From NCBI GenBank assembly GCA_023433615.1, contig JAEZCJ010000192.1, forward strand, positions 1 to 18,568: a stretch of 18,568 bases of DNA. Direction: 5' to 3'. A program made the translations under genes and the position numbers. The notes under the pieces are model-generated. The model was not told the origin of the DNA. It did not search any database and saw nothing but the letters and a program-made list of their open reading frames with translations. This stretch comes from Bacillota bacterium (GTDB lineage Bacteria > Bacillota > Bacilli > Paenibacillales > Paenibacillaceae). Below are positions 1 through 7,341 of this stretch, piece after piece. Position 1 is the first letter of the stretch; each line of letters begins with the position of its first letter.

Positions 1-990
1 GCTCCGTTCAACGACATCTTCTACAAGGAATGCTTCTACAACGCGCTGTTCCCGGCTGTCCAATATTTGGAGAGCGATATCCTGCCCATCCTGCTGAACG
101 ATGCGATTCTGTATCGTTTCGATCAACGGAACCGGCATTTCCAAGTGGTCTATAAACCTTCGATGGAGGTGGATAAGCTGTTGGCCGCGCACGGAATCCG
201 GATGCAGAGCGAAGCGGAGGGAGATGCCGCATTGTTGGATCGCATCAGGAAGTCGATCCGCGGGAATCGACCGGTCATCCTCCGGGCAGACGTGTACTAT
301 TCGTCGACGAGGGCAGATACGTACCTGACGCGGCATTGGCCGCATGCCTGGCTCGTATTCGGCTTCGACGACCGCAGCGGCAAGCTCGCGGTACTCGAGC
401 ATGACCGCGCGGAGAATTTAACGTACCGGCGACGCTGGGTCAGCTATGACGATGCGGTTCGCTGCCATAACGGCTATCTCGAGCAATTCGGAACGGACGA
501 GCCCGTCTACTACGAATTCGGCAAGGCGGCTGATCGACGGGAAGGTGCATCGCATGCTCCAGGAGCGGCGGTTAACGACATGATCTCGCGCTTGCTCGAA
601 CGGCAGAAGGAAGTGTACGACGGGCTGAATGATCTCGAGCGGTTCGTCGGCTTAATCAAGCGCACCTTGCTGGCGGGGCATTCGATTCGGGCCTTTCCGG
701 AGGAGCTGATCGATGCGCTGACGCAGATCGTGAACGCCAAAGCGATGGAGAGCTACCGCCTTCATAGGCTGTATGGCAGCCATGCGATCGAGATGCCGAA
801 TCTGGAGGCGTGGAAGCAGGTCAGGGCCAGGCTTGCCAAAGCGATATTCGCTTCGCGCATGGATGCCGGTTACGCGGCTTCCCTGGCTGCGGAGCTGGAC
901 CTGGCGTATGAGAAGGAACGGCAGTTCCATGATCGGCTGTTCGAACGGCTGGCTGTAGATTGGACGAACGAAATAAGAAGCGGAAGGTAG
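1..990 (+). CDS. BtrH-like (BtrH N-terminal / DUF4872-type) protein, 5' end outside window
   Basis: The frame is open from base 1 to the TAG at 988-990, giving 329 residues of a protein whose start lies upstream. The first visible residues, PFNDIFYKECFYNALFPAVQ, match the N-terminal block of the BtrH family. That family has a papain-like cysteine fold; BtrH itself moves an acyl group from the carrier protein BtrI onto the butirosin precursor. The candidate nucleophile is the Cys at bases 31-33. The candidate partner His lies in PHAWLVFGFDD (bases 343-345) and is followed by a VLEHD strand. The C-terminal third looks helical and charged, as in DUF4872 proteins. It abuts the next gene with no gap and leads a set of ACP-dependent genes, so acyl transfer to or from a carrier protein is a reasonable inference. 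The family call is fairly secure; the substrate is unknown. The internal TTG at 67 is not the start, because conserved sequence lies before it. Confidence 0.75.
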   Translation, partial: APFNDIFYKECFYNALFPAVQYLESDILPILLNDAILYRFDQRNRHFQVVYKPSMEVDKLLAAHGIRMQSEAEGDAALLDRIRKSIRGNRPVILRADVYYSSTRADTYLTRHWPHAWLVFGFDDRSGKLAVLEHDRAENLTYRRRWVSYDDAVRCHNGYLEQFGTDEPVYYEFGKAADRREGASHAPGAAVNDMISRLLERQKEVYDGLNDLERFVGLIKRTLLAGHSIRAFPEELIDALTQIVNAKAMESYRLHRLYGSHAIEMPNLEAWKQVRARLAKAIFASRMDAGYAASLAAELDLAYEKERQFHDRLFERLAVDWTNEIRSGR

Positions 991-993
991 ATG

Positions 994-1851
994 ATGAGGG
1001 TGGTCAAGGTAGGTGTCATCGGCGCAGGCGTGATGGGCAGCGGGGTTGCGCAGTCCGCGGCAATGGCCGGTCTTACGGTTAGCTTGCTGGATATTCAGGA
1101 GGCGAAGCTCGAGCAAGCGAAGGAAACGATCAGCAGTGCGCTCCGATTCCGCGCGCTATTCGGCGCAGCGGACAATGCGGAATCTTCCGAAGCCATTCTG
1201 GAGCGTATCCGGTTCGGACAAGGCTATGAGCTGCTGCGGGACGCGGATTTCGTCATCGAGAACGCAACGGAGGATTGGGAGGTGAAGAAGGCAATCTATG
1301 AATCGATTGACGGCATCTGCAAGGACAGCTGCTATTTCATGATCAATACCTCCTGCATCTCCATTACGAAATTGGCCGCATTGACCCGGAGGGCGGATCG
1401 CGTTGCGGGAACGCATTTCATGAACCCTGTCCCGATGAAGCGGACAATCGAGGTCATTCGCGGCTATCACACGTCGGATTCGACCATTGCCGCAATCGGC
1501 GGCTTATTGGAGAAGATGGGCAAGGACATGATCGTCGTGGAAGATTACCCCGGCTTCGTCTCGAACCGAATCTCTCATTTATACATGAATGAAGCCGCTT
1601 ACGTGGTGCAGGATCAAGTCGCCTCGCCTGAAGCGGTGGACGATATTTTCAAACGATGCTACGGCCACGCGATGGGACCGCTGGAAACCGCCGACCTGAT
1701 CGGGCTGGACACGGTCGTTCACTCGTTGAACGTGCTGTATGAGAGCTACCAGGATCCCAAGTTCCGCTGCTGTCCCCTTCTGAAAAAAATGGTAGAGGCC
1801 GGCTTGCATGGGAAGAAAAGCGGTCAAGGCTTCTATACGTACGACATGTAA
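994..1851 (+). CDS. 3-hydroxyacyl-CoA dehydrogenase family, FkbK/Asm13/ZmaG-like (glyceryl-ACP oxidation)
   Basis: This NAD(P)-dependent dehydrogenase has the 3HCDH architecture. An N-terminal Rossmann fold carries VGVIGAGVMGSG (dinucleotide loop, near residue 10), and the C-terminal helical domain begins near GFVSNRI. The catalytic His in GTHFMNPVP and the Glu 12 residues later (RTIEVI) keep the spacing of true hydroxyacyl-CoA dehydrogenases. At about 285 residues it has the usual family length. Beside an FkbH homologue, a discrete ACP and an acyl-CoA dehydrogenase, it probably oxidises C3 of glyceryl-ACP or of the next intermediate during hydroxymalonyl-ACP formation. Two in-frame ATGs stand together at 991 and 994. 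The GGAAGG at 982-987 is 3 nt from the first and 6 nt from the second, so 994 is preferred. The gene is fused to the upstream stop codon and is clearly in the same operon. A generic beta-oxidation role is possible but unlikely in this context. Confidence 0.85.
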   Translation: MRVVKVGVIGAGVMGSGVAQSAAMAGLTVSLLDIQEAKLEQAKETISSALRFRALFGAADNAESSEAILERIRFGQGYELLRDADFVIENATEDWEVKKAIYESIDGICKDSCYFMINTSCISITKLAALTRRADRVAGTHFMNPVPMKRTIEVIRGYHTSDSTIAAIGGLLEKMGKDMIVVEDYPGFVSNRISHLYMNEAAYVVQDQVASPEAVDDIFKRCYGHAMGPLETADLIGLDTVVHSLNVLYESYQDPKFRCCPLLKKMVEAGLHGKKSGQGFYTYDM

Positions 1852-1887
1852 TCGATTCGACTAAATCCAAAAGGGAGAGTGTGAATA

Positions 1888-2130
1888 ATGGAAGAAACGA
1901 AAGCGAGAATCAAGCGGTTTTTATCCCGGTTTTTCAGAAAGCACGAATTGGGGGATGACGAGGATATTTTCGCGCTGGGCTTCGTCAATTCGTTGTTCGC
2001 CATGCAGTTGGTCATGTTTCTGGAGAAGGAATTCCATATCCGGATCGACAGTCAGGACATGGATCTCGATAACTTCAGAACGGTGAATCGGATGATTGCG
2101 ATGGTCGAAGGGAAAAAGGCGGTTTCATAA
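1888..2130 (+). CDS. Discrete acyl carrier protein for glyceryl/hydroxymalonyl extender unit (FkbJ/ZmaD-like)
   Basis: This 80-residue acidic helical protein has the phosphopantetheine attachment motif GFVNSLFAMQLV, with Ser35 as the modified residue. The NSL form, instead of the usual DSL, together with the FAMQLV continuation is what I recall for the stand-alone ACPs of methoxymalonyl/hydroxymalonyl pathways (FkbJ, Asm14, ZmaD). It should carry glyceryl-, then 2-hydroxy-3-oxopropionyl- and hydroxymalonyl-thioesters while the flanking enzymes act. The ATG at 1888 follows GGGAGAG (1873-1879). The gap from the dehydrogenase gene is 36 bp and the gap to the acyl-CoA dehydrogenase gene is 19 bp. 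The PPTase encoded further along the same operon is the obvious candidate to convert it to the holo form. Confidence 0.88.
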   Translation: MEETKARIKRFLSRFFRKHELGDDEDIFALGFVNSLFAMQLVMFLEKEFHIRIDSQDMDLDNFRTVNRMIAMVEGKKAVS

Positions 2131-2149
2131 ATGAAGCGGGAGGCTGCAT

Positions 2150-3316
2150 ATGAAAATGGAACTCACGCAGGAACAGATGGAATGGCAGGCGCAATTTCGC
2201 GGCTTTGTCGATCGAGAAGTTATCCCCCATGCCGAATACAATGACCGGGAGCAGCGAATCGAATCCCGCAGTCTATCGGCCATTATGCAAGCCGGCTATC
2301 TGGGTTCGATGATTCCGAAGCGCTACGGCGGCATGGAGCTGGATAACATTACGCTTGGCGTGCTCAGCGAAGAGCTGGGACGAGGCTGTTCATCCGTGAG
2401 GAGCCTGCTGACGGTACACGGCATGGTAGCATTGGCGATTCTGCGGTGGGGCACGGAGGAACAGCGGGTGCAGTGGCTTCCGAGGCTTGCCTCCGGCGAG
2501 CGGATCGGCGCATTCGGCCTTACCGAACCGTTCGCGGGCAGCGACGCCAAGGGGATCGAGACGACAGCGATGCTTGACGGAGAGACGTACGTGCTGAGCG
2601 GCAAGAAGAAATGGATCACGATGTCCCAGATCGCCGACGTCTTCCTGATCTTCGCCAAATGCGAAGGCCGCCCGACCGCCTTTATCGTCGAGAAGGATCG
2701 TCCCGGGCTCACGGTCTCTCCGATGTTCGGGCTGATGGGCGCAAGAGCTTCCATGATCGCGGAGGTCAGCTTGGAGAACTGCCGCATTCCGAAGGGGAAC
2801 TTGCTGGGGAGGATCGGCGCCGGGTTGTCGCATATCGCCTTGTCCTGTCTGGATTTCGGAAGGTATACGATCGCCTGCGGATGCGTAGGGCTGGCGCAGG
2901 CTTGTCTGGAGGCCTCCGTCCAGTATGCCAGCACAAGGGTTCAGTTCGGCGGGCCGCTGAAGGATAACCAGCTGATCCAGAAAATGATCACGGAGATGGC
3001 CGTTAACAGCAAAGCCGCAAGGCTGCTCTGCTACAAGGCCGGATACTTAAGGGATGCGGTCGATCCGGAAAGCATCGCGGAGACGTGGGTGGCGAAATAT
3101 TATGCTTCCATTATGGTGAACCGAGCTGCCAGCGACGCCGTTCAGATCCATGGCGCCAACGGCTGCCACAACGGCTACCCTGTCGAACGATATTATCGGG
3201 ATGCGAGAATCAACGAGATCATTGAGGGCACGACGCAAATGCACGAAATATTGATTGCGGAGCAGACGTACGTATCGCTGGGACACGGCATCACGCATCA
3301 CGCCGTTATCTCATAA
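2150..3316 (+). CDS. Acyl-CoA dehydrogenase family protein, FkbI/Asm15/ZmaE-like
   Basis: This 388-residue flavoprotein has the full acyl-CoA dehydrogenase layout. It has an N-terminal helical domain, the middle beta domain with FGLTEPFAGSDAKG and GKKKWIT, and a C-terminal helical domain with FGRYTIACGCVGLAQ, RVQFGGPLKDNQ and the terminal RDARINEIIEGTTQMHEI. Glu in IIEGT (about residue 359) sits where short-chain acyl-CoA dehydrogenases keep the catalytic base. In FkbI/ZmaE-type pathways this enzyme is assigned the oxidation of the C3 aldehyde or its hydrate on the ACP to the carboxylate, giving hydroxymalonyl-ACP; I assign that role from context. The start at ATG 2150 is supported by GGGAGG at 2138-2143. 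It lies 19 bp after the ACP gene and 18 bp before the FkbH gene. Confidence 0.87.
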   Translation: MKMELTQEQMEWQAQFRGFVDREVIPHAEYNDREQRIESRSLSAIMQAGYLGSMIPKRYGGMELDNITLGVLSEELGRGCSSVRSLLTVHGMVALAILRWGTEEQRVQWLPRLASGERIGAFGLTEPFAGSDAKGIETTAMLDGETYVLSGKKKWITMSQIADVFLIFAKCEGRPTAFIVEKDRPGLTVSPMFGLMGARASMIAEVSLENCRIPKGNLLGRIGAGLSHIALSCLDFGRYTIACGCVGLAQACLEASVQYASTRVQFGGPLKDNQLIQKMITEMAVNSKAARLLCYKAGYLRDAVDPESIAETWVAKYYASIMVNRAASDAVQIHGANGCHNGYPVERYYRDARINEIIEGTTQMHEILIAEQTYVSLGHGITHHAVIS

Positions 3317-3334
3317 CAAAGGAGAGGGACGCCC

Positions 3335-4402
3335 GTGGCATATAACATTGAAGAGAAAAGGCCGGATACGAAGAAACGGAAAATCAAATGCGTCGTCTGG
3401 GATCTCGACAACACGATTTGGAACGGCATATTGGTCGAAGACGAGACGGTGAGGCTGCGGGAGATTGCCGTGCGGATCATCAAGACATTGGACGAGCGGG
3501 GGATTCTGCAGTCTGTCGCGAGCCGGAACGACTATGATGTCGCGTTCAAGAAATTAGTGGATTTCGGGATTCATGAATACTTCATCTATCCGCAAATCGA
3601 CTGGGGGAATAAATCGGGTTCGATCAAAACGATCGTGGAGTCCATTAACATCGGCATGGATACCATAGCCTTTATCGATGACCAGCCTTACGAGCGGGAA
3701 GAGGTGTTGTTCCATCACCCGGAAGTGCTCTGCATCGATTCCGCCGATCTGGAGGGACTGCTCGACATGCCGGAGTTCAACCCGACTTTCGTGACGGACG
3801 ATTCCAGCCAGCGCAGGAAGCTCTATATGCACGACATTACGCGCAAACGAATCGAGGAATCCTTCGAGGGCTCGCAGGAGGAATTTCTATCGTCGCTTCG
3901 GATGGTGTTCACCATCGGGCCGGTCGAGGGCGAAGATCTGAAGCGGGCGGAGGAGCTGACGGTGAGGACGCACCAGCTGAATGCGACGGGCTATACGTAT
4001 TCGTACGAAGAACTGGATGCGTTCCGCCATTCCCCCAATCATAAGCTGCTCATTGCCGGTCTCGAGGACAAGTACGGCCCTTACGGTAAAATCGGTCTGA
4101 CCTTGCTGGAATGCGACCGGCAGGTCTGGACGCTGAAGCTGCTGCTGATGTCGTGCCGCGTCATGTCCAGGGGCGTCGGCAGCGTCATGCTGAACTTCGT
4201 GGCGAAGCAGGCGCATGAAGCCGGAGCCGCCCTAAGGGCGGAGTTCGTACCGACGGATCGCAATCGGATGATGCTGCTGACCTACAAATTCGCGGGGTTC
4301 CAGGAAGTGGAGACGCGGGACGGACTGATCGTATTCGAGCATGACCCGAACCGAATCCAGGAGACGCCGGCGTACGTGACCTTATTGAATCACTGCGGTT
4401 GA
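3335..4402 (+). CDS. FkbH-like HAD-superfamily glyceryl-ACP synthase
   Basis: This 355-residue two-domain protein starts at GTG 3335 behind GGAGAGGG (3321-3328). The N-terminal HAD domain has the nucleophile motif VVWDLDNTIW (Asp23, Asp25), SRND near residue 63 and the acidic loop FIDDQPYEREEV near 113-124. The C-terminal half is GNAT-like and ends with FVPTDRNRMMLLTYKFAGF. ELTVRTHQLNATG (about 207-219), DKYGPYGKIG and MSCRVMSRG (Cys274) are FkbH-family landmarks. Family members dephosphorylate 1,3-bisphosphoglycerate and transfer the glyceryl group to a discrete ACP, probably through the conserved Cys. Glyceryl-ACP is used either for tetronates or, with two dehydrogenases, for hydroxy/methoxymalonyl-ACP. 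The presence of both dehydrogenases here favours the second use. The expected fifth gene, an FkbG/Asm17-type O-methyltransferase, does not follow. Confidence 0.9.
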   Translation: MAYNIEEKRPDTKKRKIKCVVWDLDNTIWNGILVEDETVRLREIAVRIIKTLDERGILQSVASRNDYDVAFKKLVDFGIHEYFIYPQIDWGNKSGSIKTIVESINIGMDTIAFIDDQPYEREEVLFHHPEVLCIDSADLEGLLDMPEFNPTFVTDDSSQRRKLYMHDITRKRIEESFEGSQEEFLSSLRMVFTIGPVEGEDLKRAEELTVRTHQLNATGYTYSYEELDAFRHSPNHKLLIAGLEDKYGPYGKIGLTLLECDRQVWTLKLLLMSCRVMSRGVGSVMLNFVAKQAHEAGAALRAEFVPTDRNRMMLLTYKFAGFQEVETRDGLIVFEHDPNRIQETPAYVTLLNHCG

Positions 4403-4427
4403 GATCCGCTGCATGAACCAACCAATT

Positions 4428-4434
4428 GGAGGGG
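4428..4434 (+). promoter_or_regulatory. Ribosome binding site that sets the acyltransferase start
   Basis: GGAGGGG lies 6 nt before ATG 4441. An in-frame TTG at 4426 overlaps this site, so it cannot be the start that the site serves. Confidence 0.75.
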
Positions 4435-4440
4435 TATTTA

Positions 4441-5721
4441 ATGGAGAAAATCGCATTCTTGTTTCCAGGCCAGGGCTCGCATTTCGTCGGCATGTCGAAG
4501 GGGCTTCATGATCAATATCCAATCGTGAGACAAACGTTCGAGGAAGCGAATGACATGCTCGGCTACGACATTGCCCGCTTATGCTTCGAAGGCTCGCTGG
4601 CCGAGCTCAGTGAAGCGAAGCATGCCCAGCCGGCGATCCTGATCTCCAGCGTGGCCAGCTTCCGCGTGTACATGCAGGAGCAAGGCATCGTTCCCCAGTT
4701 TCTGGCCGGCCATAGCCTCGGCGAATATTCAGCCTTTACGTGCGCTGGAGCGATCCGGTTCGCCGACGCGATTGAGTTGCTGCACTTGCGCGGCCAGTTA
4801 ACGGATGAAATCGCCGCTGCCGGAGCAGGCGCCATGACGATCATTGACGGCGTGGACAGCAGCCTGGTGGCGGAGGAATGCAAGAAGATGCAGCAGGACG
4901 GACGCAGGGTATGGCTATCCTGCTACAATTCGCCTACCCAGACCGCCATCTCGGGCGATCAAGATGCCGTGATGGAGCTGGAGGATCGCTTGGCGGATAA
5001 CGGGGGACAGGTTACGCCGCTGCTTGCCAGCGCACCGTTTCACTGCACGCTGATGGAGCCGATCGTCGACCGATTGACGGAGAAGTTAGATCGTCTGACG
5101 TACGGATTTTTTAAGTATCCGGTCATTACGAATTTGAACGGGCAGCCGATGGCGCATCCGGAGCGCATAGCCGACAACTTGAAGCATCATATTCTGAGCC
5201 CGGTTCAATGGGAGCGTACGATGAAGTACTTGAAGGACAAGGGGGTAACGCTGGCGATCGAGATGGGTGCCAAGAACGTCATGACGAATATGGTGAAGGC
5301 CAACGTAGACGGGATCGAAGCGCTCTGCTACGGGGCCAAGGAGGATCGCAAGAAGGTCGAGCAGATTCTATCCGCGTATCCGGGCCTGAAGAAGCATATT
5401 CCGACGATCGTCACCAGATGTCTGGCTGTCGCGGTAGCGACCCCGAACCAGAATTGGGATAACGAGGAGTACCAAGAGAAGGTGTCCAAATCGTACAAGC
5501 AAATCCAGAGCATTCAAGATCGTCTCGACGAAGCGGGCGCGAAGCCGACGCTTGAGGAGATGAAGCAGGCGTTGGACCTGCTCAAGGTCATCCTCCATAC
5601 GAAAAAAGTGCCTATGGACGAACAAGTACGCTGGTTCCAACAGATCATCGACGAAACCGGCATGTACTACGAGCTGGAGGCGTACTTACCCCCTGTTCGA
5701 GCAGCGGTAAAAGTCTCTTGA
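4441..5721 (+). CDS. Discrete malonyl-type acyltransferase with C-terminal extension (FabD/FenF-like)
   Basis: From ATG 4441 this is a 426-residue acyltransferase. It opens with IAFLFPGQGSHFVGM and carries the nucleophile motif AGHSLGEYSA (Ser92), the carboxylate-binding Arg117 in LHLRGQL and the catalytic His201 in SAPFHC. All three fall at the residue numbers I recall for E. coli FabD. The APFH context is malonyl-type and lacks the YASH signature of methylmalonyl enzymes. After about residue 300 comes a lysine/glutamate-rich, mostly helical extension of some 125 residues that plain FabD proteins lack. Stand-alone acyltransferases of Bacillus hybrid synthases (FenF, ItuD) are also longer than FabD, at about 400 residues. 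The gene probably loads malonyl or hydroxymalonyl units in trans onto a synthase encoded upstream. It lies 38 bp after the FkbH gene and 1 bp before the PPTase gene. Confidence 0.85.
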   Translation: MEKIAFLFPGQGSHFVGMSKGLHDQYPIVRQTFEEANDMLGYDIARLCFEGSLAELSEAKHAQPAILISSVASFRVYMQEQGIVPQFLAGHSLGEYSAFTCAGAIRFADAIELLHLRGQLTDEIAAAGAGAMTIIDGVDSSLVAEECKKMQQDGRRVWLSCYNSPTQTAISGDQDAVMELEDRLADNGGQVTPLLASAPFHCTLMEPIVDRLTEKLDRLTYGFFKYPVITNLNGQPMAHPERIADNLKHHILSPVQWERTMKYLKDKGVTLAIEMGAKNVMTNMVKANVDGIEALCYGAKEDRKKVEQILSAYPGLKKHIPTIVTRCLAVAVATPNQNWDNEEYQEKVSKSYKQIQSIQDRLDEAGAKPTLEEMKQALDLLKVILHTKKVPMDEQVRWFQQIIDETGMYYELEAYLPPVRAAVKVS

Positions 5722-5722
5722 T

Positions 5723-6448
5723 ATGATCGATCTATACACGATTCGAATCGACGCCGAGCAGGCTTCAACGTTAAATGGATGGCTGATGGAGTATGTGTCG
5801 GAACAGAAGAAACTGAGCGCCAACCGATTCAAGAAGGCCATCGACGCGCATCGAACGATTATCGGGGAATTGATCGCAAGAATCGCGATCTGCCGGAGAT
5901 TGGAGGTAGCTAACCACGCATTAGCCTTTGGCAGGAATGCGCATAACAAGCCGTTTCTGGTTCACCCGCCAGGCTATCACTACAATATTTCGCATGCCGG
6001 CGATTGGGTGGTATGCGCCTTCGGCAATGGGCCGGTCGGGATCGACGTCGAGTTCATGAAACCGATGGACCTGGATATCGCAGGACGGTTCTTCTCGGCC
6101 CAAGAGGTCGAACGTCTGAACCGCTTGGAGGAATCCGAGCAGTTGGCCTATTTTTACCGCATCTGGACGCTGAAGGAGAGCTATGTCAAGGCCGTGGGCA
6201 AAGGGCTGTCGATGCCTCTCGATTCGTTCAGCGTGCGCCTGGAAGGCAAGGCGTACGGTCGTCCCAGCTTGGAGGCGGGGGAGCCTCATGCGTACTTTCG
6301 ACAATTCGTTCTGGACGAACGGCATGTGATGGCCCTGTGCACATTCAGCGAAGAGACAATAGAGCTCCATCGGCTTGACTACGAAGGCTTGATCGGCCAT
6401 CTTCCGCTGCTTGAAGGAAATGGTTCCCGCGCGAGCCGTCAATCTTAA
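5723..6448 (+). CDS. Sfp-type 4'-phosphopantetheinyl transferase
   Basis: This 241-residue protein has the Sfp-family signatures in order. NISHAGDWVVCAF (about 88-100) is followed by VGIDVE (magnesium ligands Asp108 and Glu110) and WTLKESYVKAVGKGL (Trp148, Lys151, Glu152, Lys156). The length is normal for Sfp. It transfers phosphopantetheine from CoA to the active serine of carrier proteins, here presumably the discrete ACP (Ser35) and the carrier domains of the unseen megasynthase. Its ATG at 5723 follows the acyltransferase stop by a single base and has no good Shine-Dalgarno sequence, so translation is probably coupled to the acyltransferase gene. A cluster-resident PPTase is common in Bacillales non-ribosomal and polyketide clusters. 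Confidence 0.9.
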   Translation: MIDLYTIRIDAEQASTLNGWLMEYVSEQKKLSANRFKKAIDAHRTIIGELIARIAICRRLEVANHALAFGRNAHNKPFLVHPPGYHYNISHAGDWVVCAFGNGPVGIDVEFMKPMDLDIAGRFFSAQEVERLNRLEESEQLAYFYRIWTLKESYVKAVGKGLSMPLDSFSVRLEGKAYGRPSLEAGEPHAYFRQFVLDERHVMALCTFSEETIELHRLDYEGLIGHLPLLEGNGSRASRQS

Positions 6449-6471
6449 GGACGAGCAGGAGGAACGGGATC

Positions 6472-7242
6472 ATGTTACTGAAGGATCGGAAGATTGTGGT
6501 GACAGGACTGGCGAACGAGAAGAGCATCTCTTGGGGTGTCGCCAAGTCGCTGCATCGTCAAGGGGCACGGTTGATCTTCACGTATCGCAAAGCAAAGTCG
6601 ATGCGCAAAATCCATAAGCTGCTGCTGGAGCACGACATCACGCCTGTCTGTATCGTCCATTGCGATGCGATGGATGACGAGAGCATGCATGCTGCCTTCC
6701 AAGAGATCGGCGCGCAGGCAGGGAGCTTGCATGGACTTGTCCATTCCATCGCCTATGCCGATGCGGAGGAGCTGCAGAAGGAATATGCGCAAGTATCGAG
6801 AGAGGGCTACCTCTTAGCGCAAAATGCGAGCGCCTACTCCTTGATCGCGATGGCGAGATACGCTTCGAATCTGATGACGGAAGGAGGCAGCATCGTCACG
6901 CAATCCTACCTGGGCTCACAGCGGGCTGTCCGCCATTACGGCGTCATGGGCGCAGCCAAAGCAGCGTTGGAATCCAGCGTAAGGTACTTGGCAGACGACC
7001 TAGGCAAGCGTGCGATCCGGGTCAATGCGGTATCGTCCGGACCGATTCTCACCTCTGCCTCGTCTGCCATACCTGGCATCGGCGAGAAATTAGCCAACGC
7101 TGCCGCGTCGGCTCCCCTTCGCCGGACGGTGGATCAAGAAGAAGTCGGCGATGCGTCGGCGTTCTTGCTAAGCTCGCTGTCCAGAGGGATCACGGGGGAG
7201 ATTATTCATGTCGATGCAGGTCACCATCTAGTTGGGATATAA
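6472..7242 (+). CDS. fabI: Enoyl-ACP reductase FabI family, cluster-borne isozyme
   Basis: This 256-residue SDR-fold enzyme has the FabI nucleotide loop GLANEKSISWGVA and RQGARLIFTY near the N-terminus, HSIAYAD near 91-97, and SYLGSQRAVRHYGVMGAAK. The last segment places Tyr146, Tyr156 and Lys163 at the same numbers as in E. coli FabI. FabI reduces enoyl-ACP with NAD(P)H in the final step of fatty acid elongation. The loop after GPI (residues 190-207) is unusual. It reads GPILTSASSAIPGIGEKL where common FabI proteins have GPIRTL and a Phe at 203; here residue 203 is Ile. A start at ATG 6472 is fixed by AGGAGGAA (6457-6464). It is the last gene of the operon, before a hairpin. It could be a self-resistance copy (as BatG is in the kalimantacin cluster), a trans-acting enoyl reductase for the synthase, or a relocated housekeeping gene. 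The family call is secure; the role is not. Confidence 0.88.
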   Translation: MLLKDRKIVVTGLANEKSISWGVAKSLHRQGARLIFTYRKAKSMRKIHKLLLEHDITPVCIVHCDAMDDESMHAAFQEIGAQAGSLHGLVHSIAYADAEELQKEYAQVSREGYLLAQNASAYSLIAMARYASNLMTEGGSIVTQSYLGSQRAVRHYGVMGAAKAALESSVRYLADDLGKRAIRVNAVSSGPILTSASSAIPGIGEKLANAAASAPLRRTVDQEEVGDASAFLLSSLSRGITGEIIHVDAGHHLVGI

Positions 7243-7280
7243 CGATGAGGTCGCTCCTTGCATGGAGCGGCCTTCGTTAT
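7241..7280 (+). terminator. Intrinsic terminator of the biosynthetic operon, overlapping the fabI stop
   Basis: The arms AGGTCGCTCC (7248-7257) and GGAGCGGCCT (7264-7273) pair, with one G-T wobble, around the loop TTGCAT. A further AACGA (7241-7245) pairs with TCGTT (7274-7278) beyond a 2-nt bulge. A T-rich but interrupted tail follows. The outer arm starts inside the TAA of fabI. Confidence 0.75.
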
Positions 7281-7341
7281 TATTGAACCGCATGGCGCAA
7301 CTATTTTCGTCTGACCCTGCCTTCGGAGATTCATGCATGGA

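Noticed and set aside
3335..4402. The FkbH gene as part of a tetronate (glyceryl transfer) pathway.
   Set aside because: Tetronate clusters use FkbH and an ACP with a FabH-like ring-closing enzyme and do not need the two dehydrogenases. Here both dehydrogenases are present and no FabH-like gene is visible.
6751..6753. Ala94 of FabI, at the position of E. coli Gly93, as a second resistance substitution.
   Set aside because: As I recall, Ala is the wild-type residue at this position in S. aureus and related Firmicutes FabI proteins, so it carries no signal. The 190-207 loop is the unusual part.
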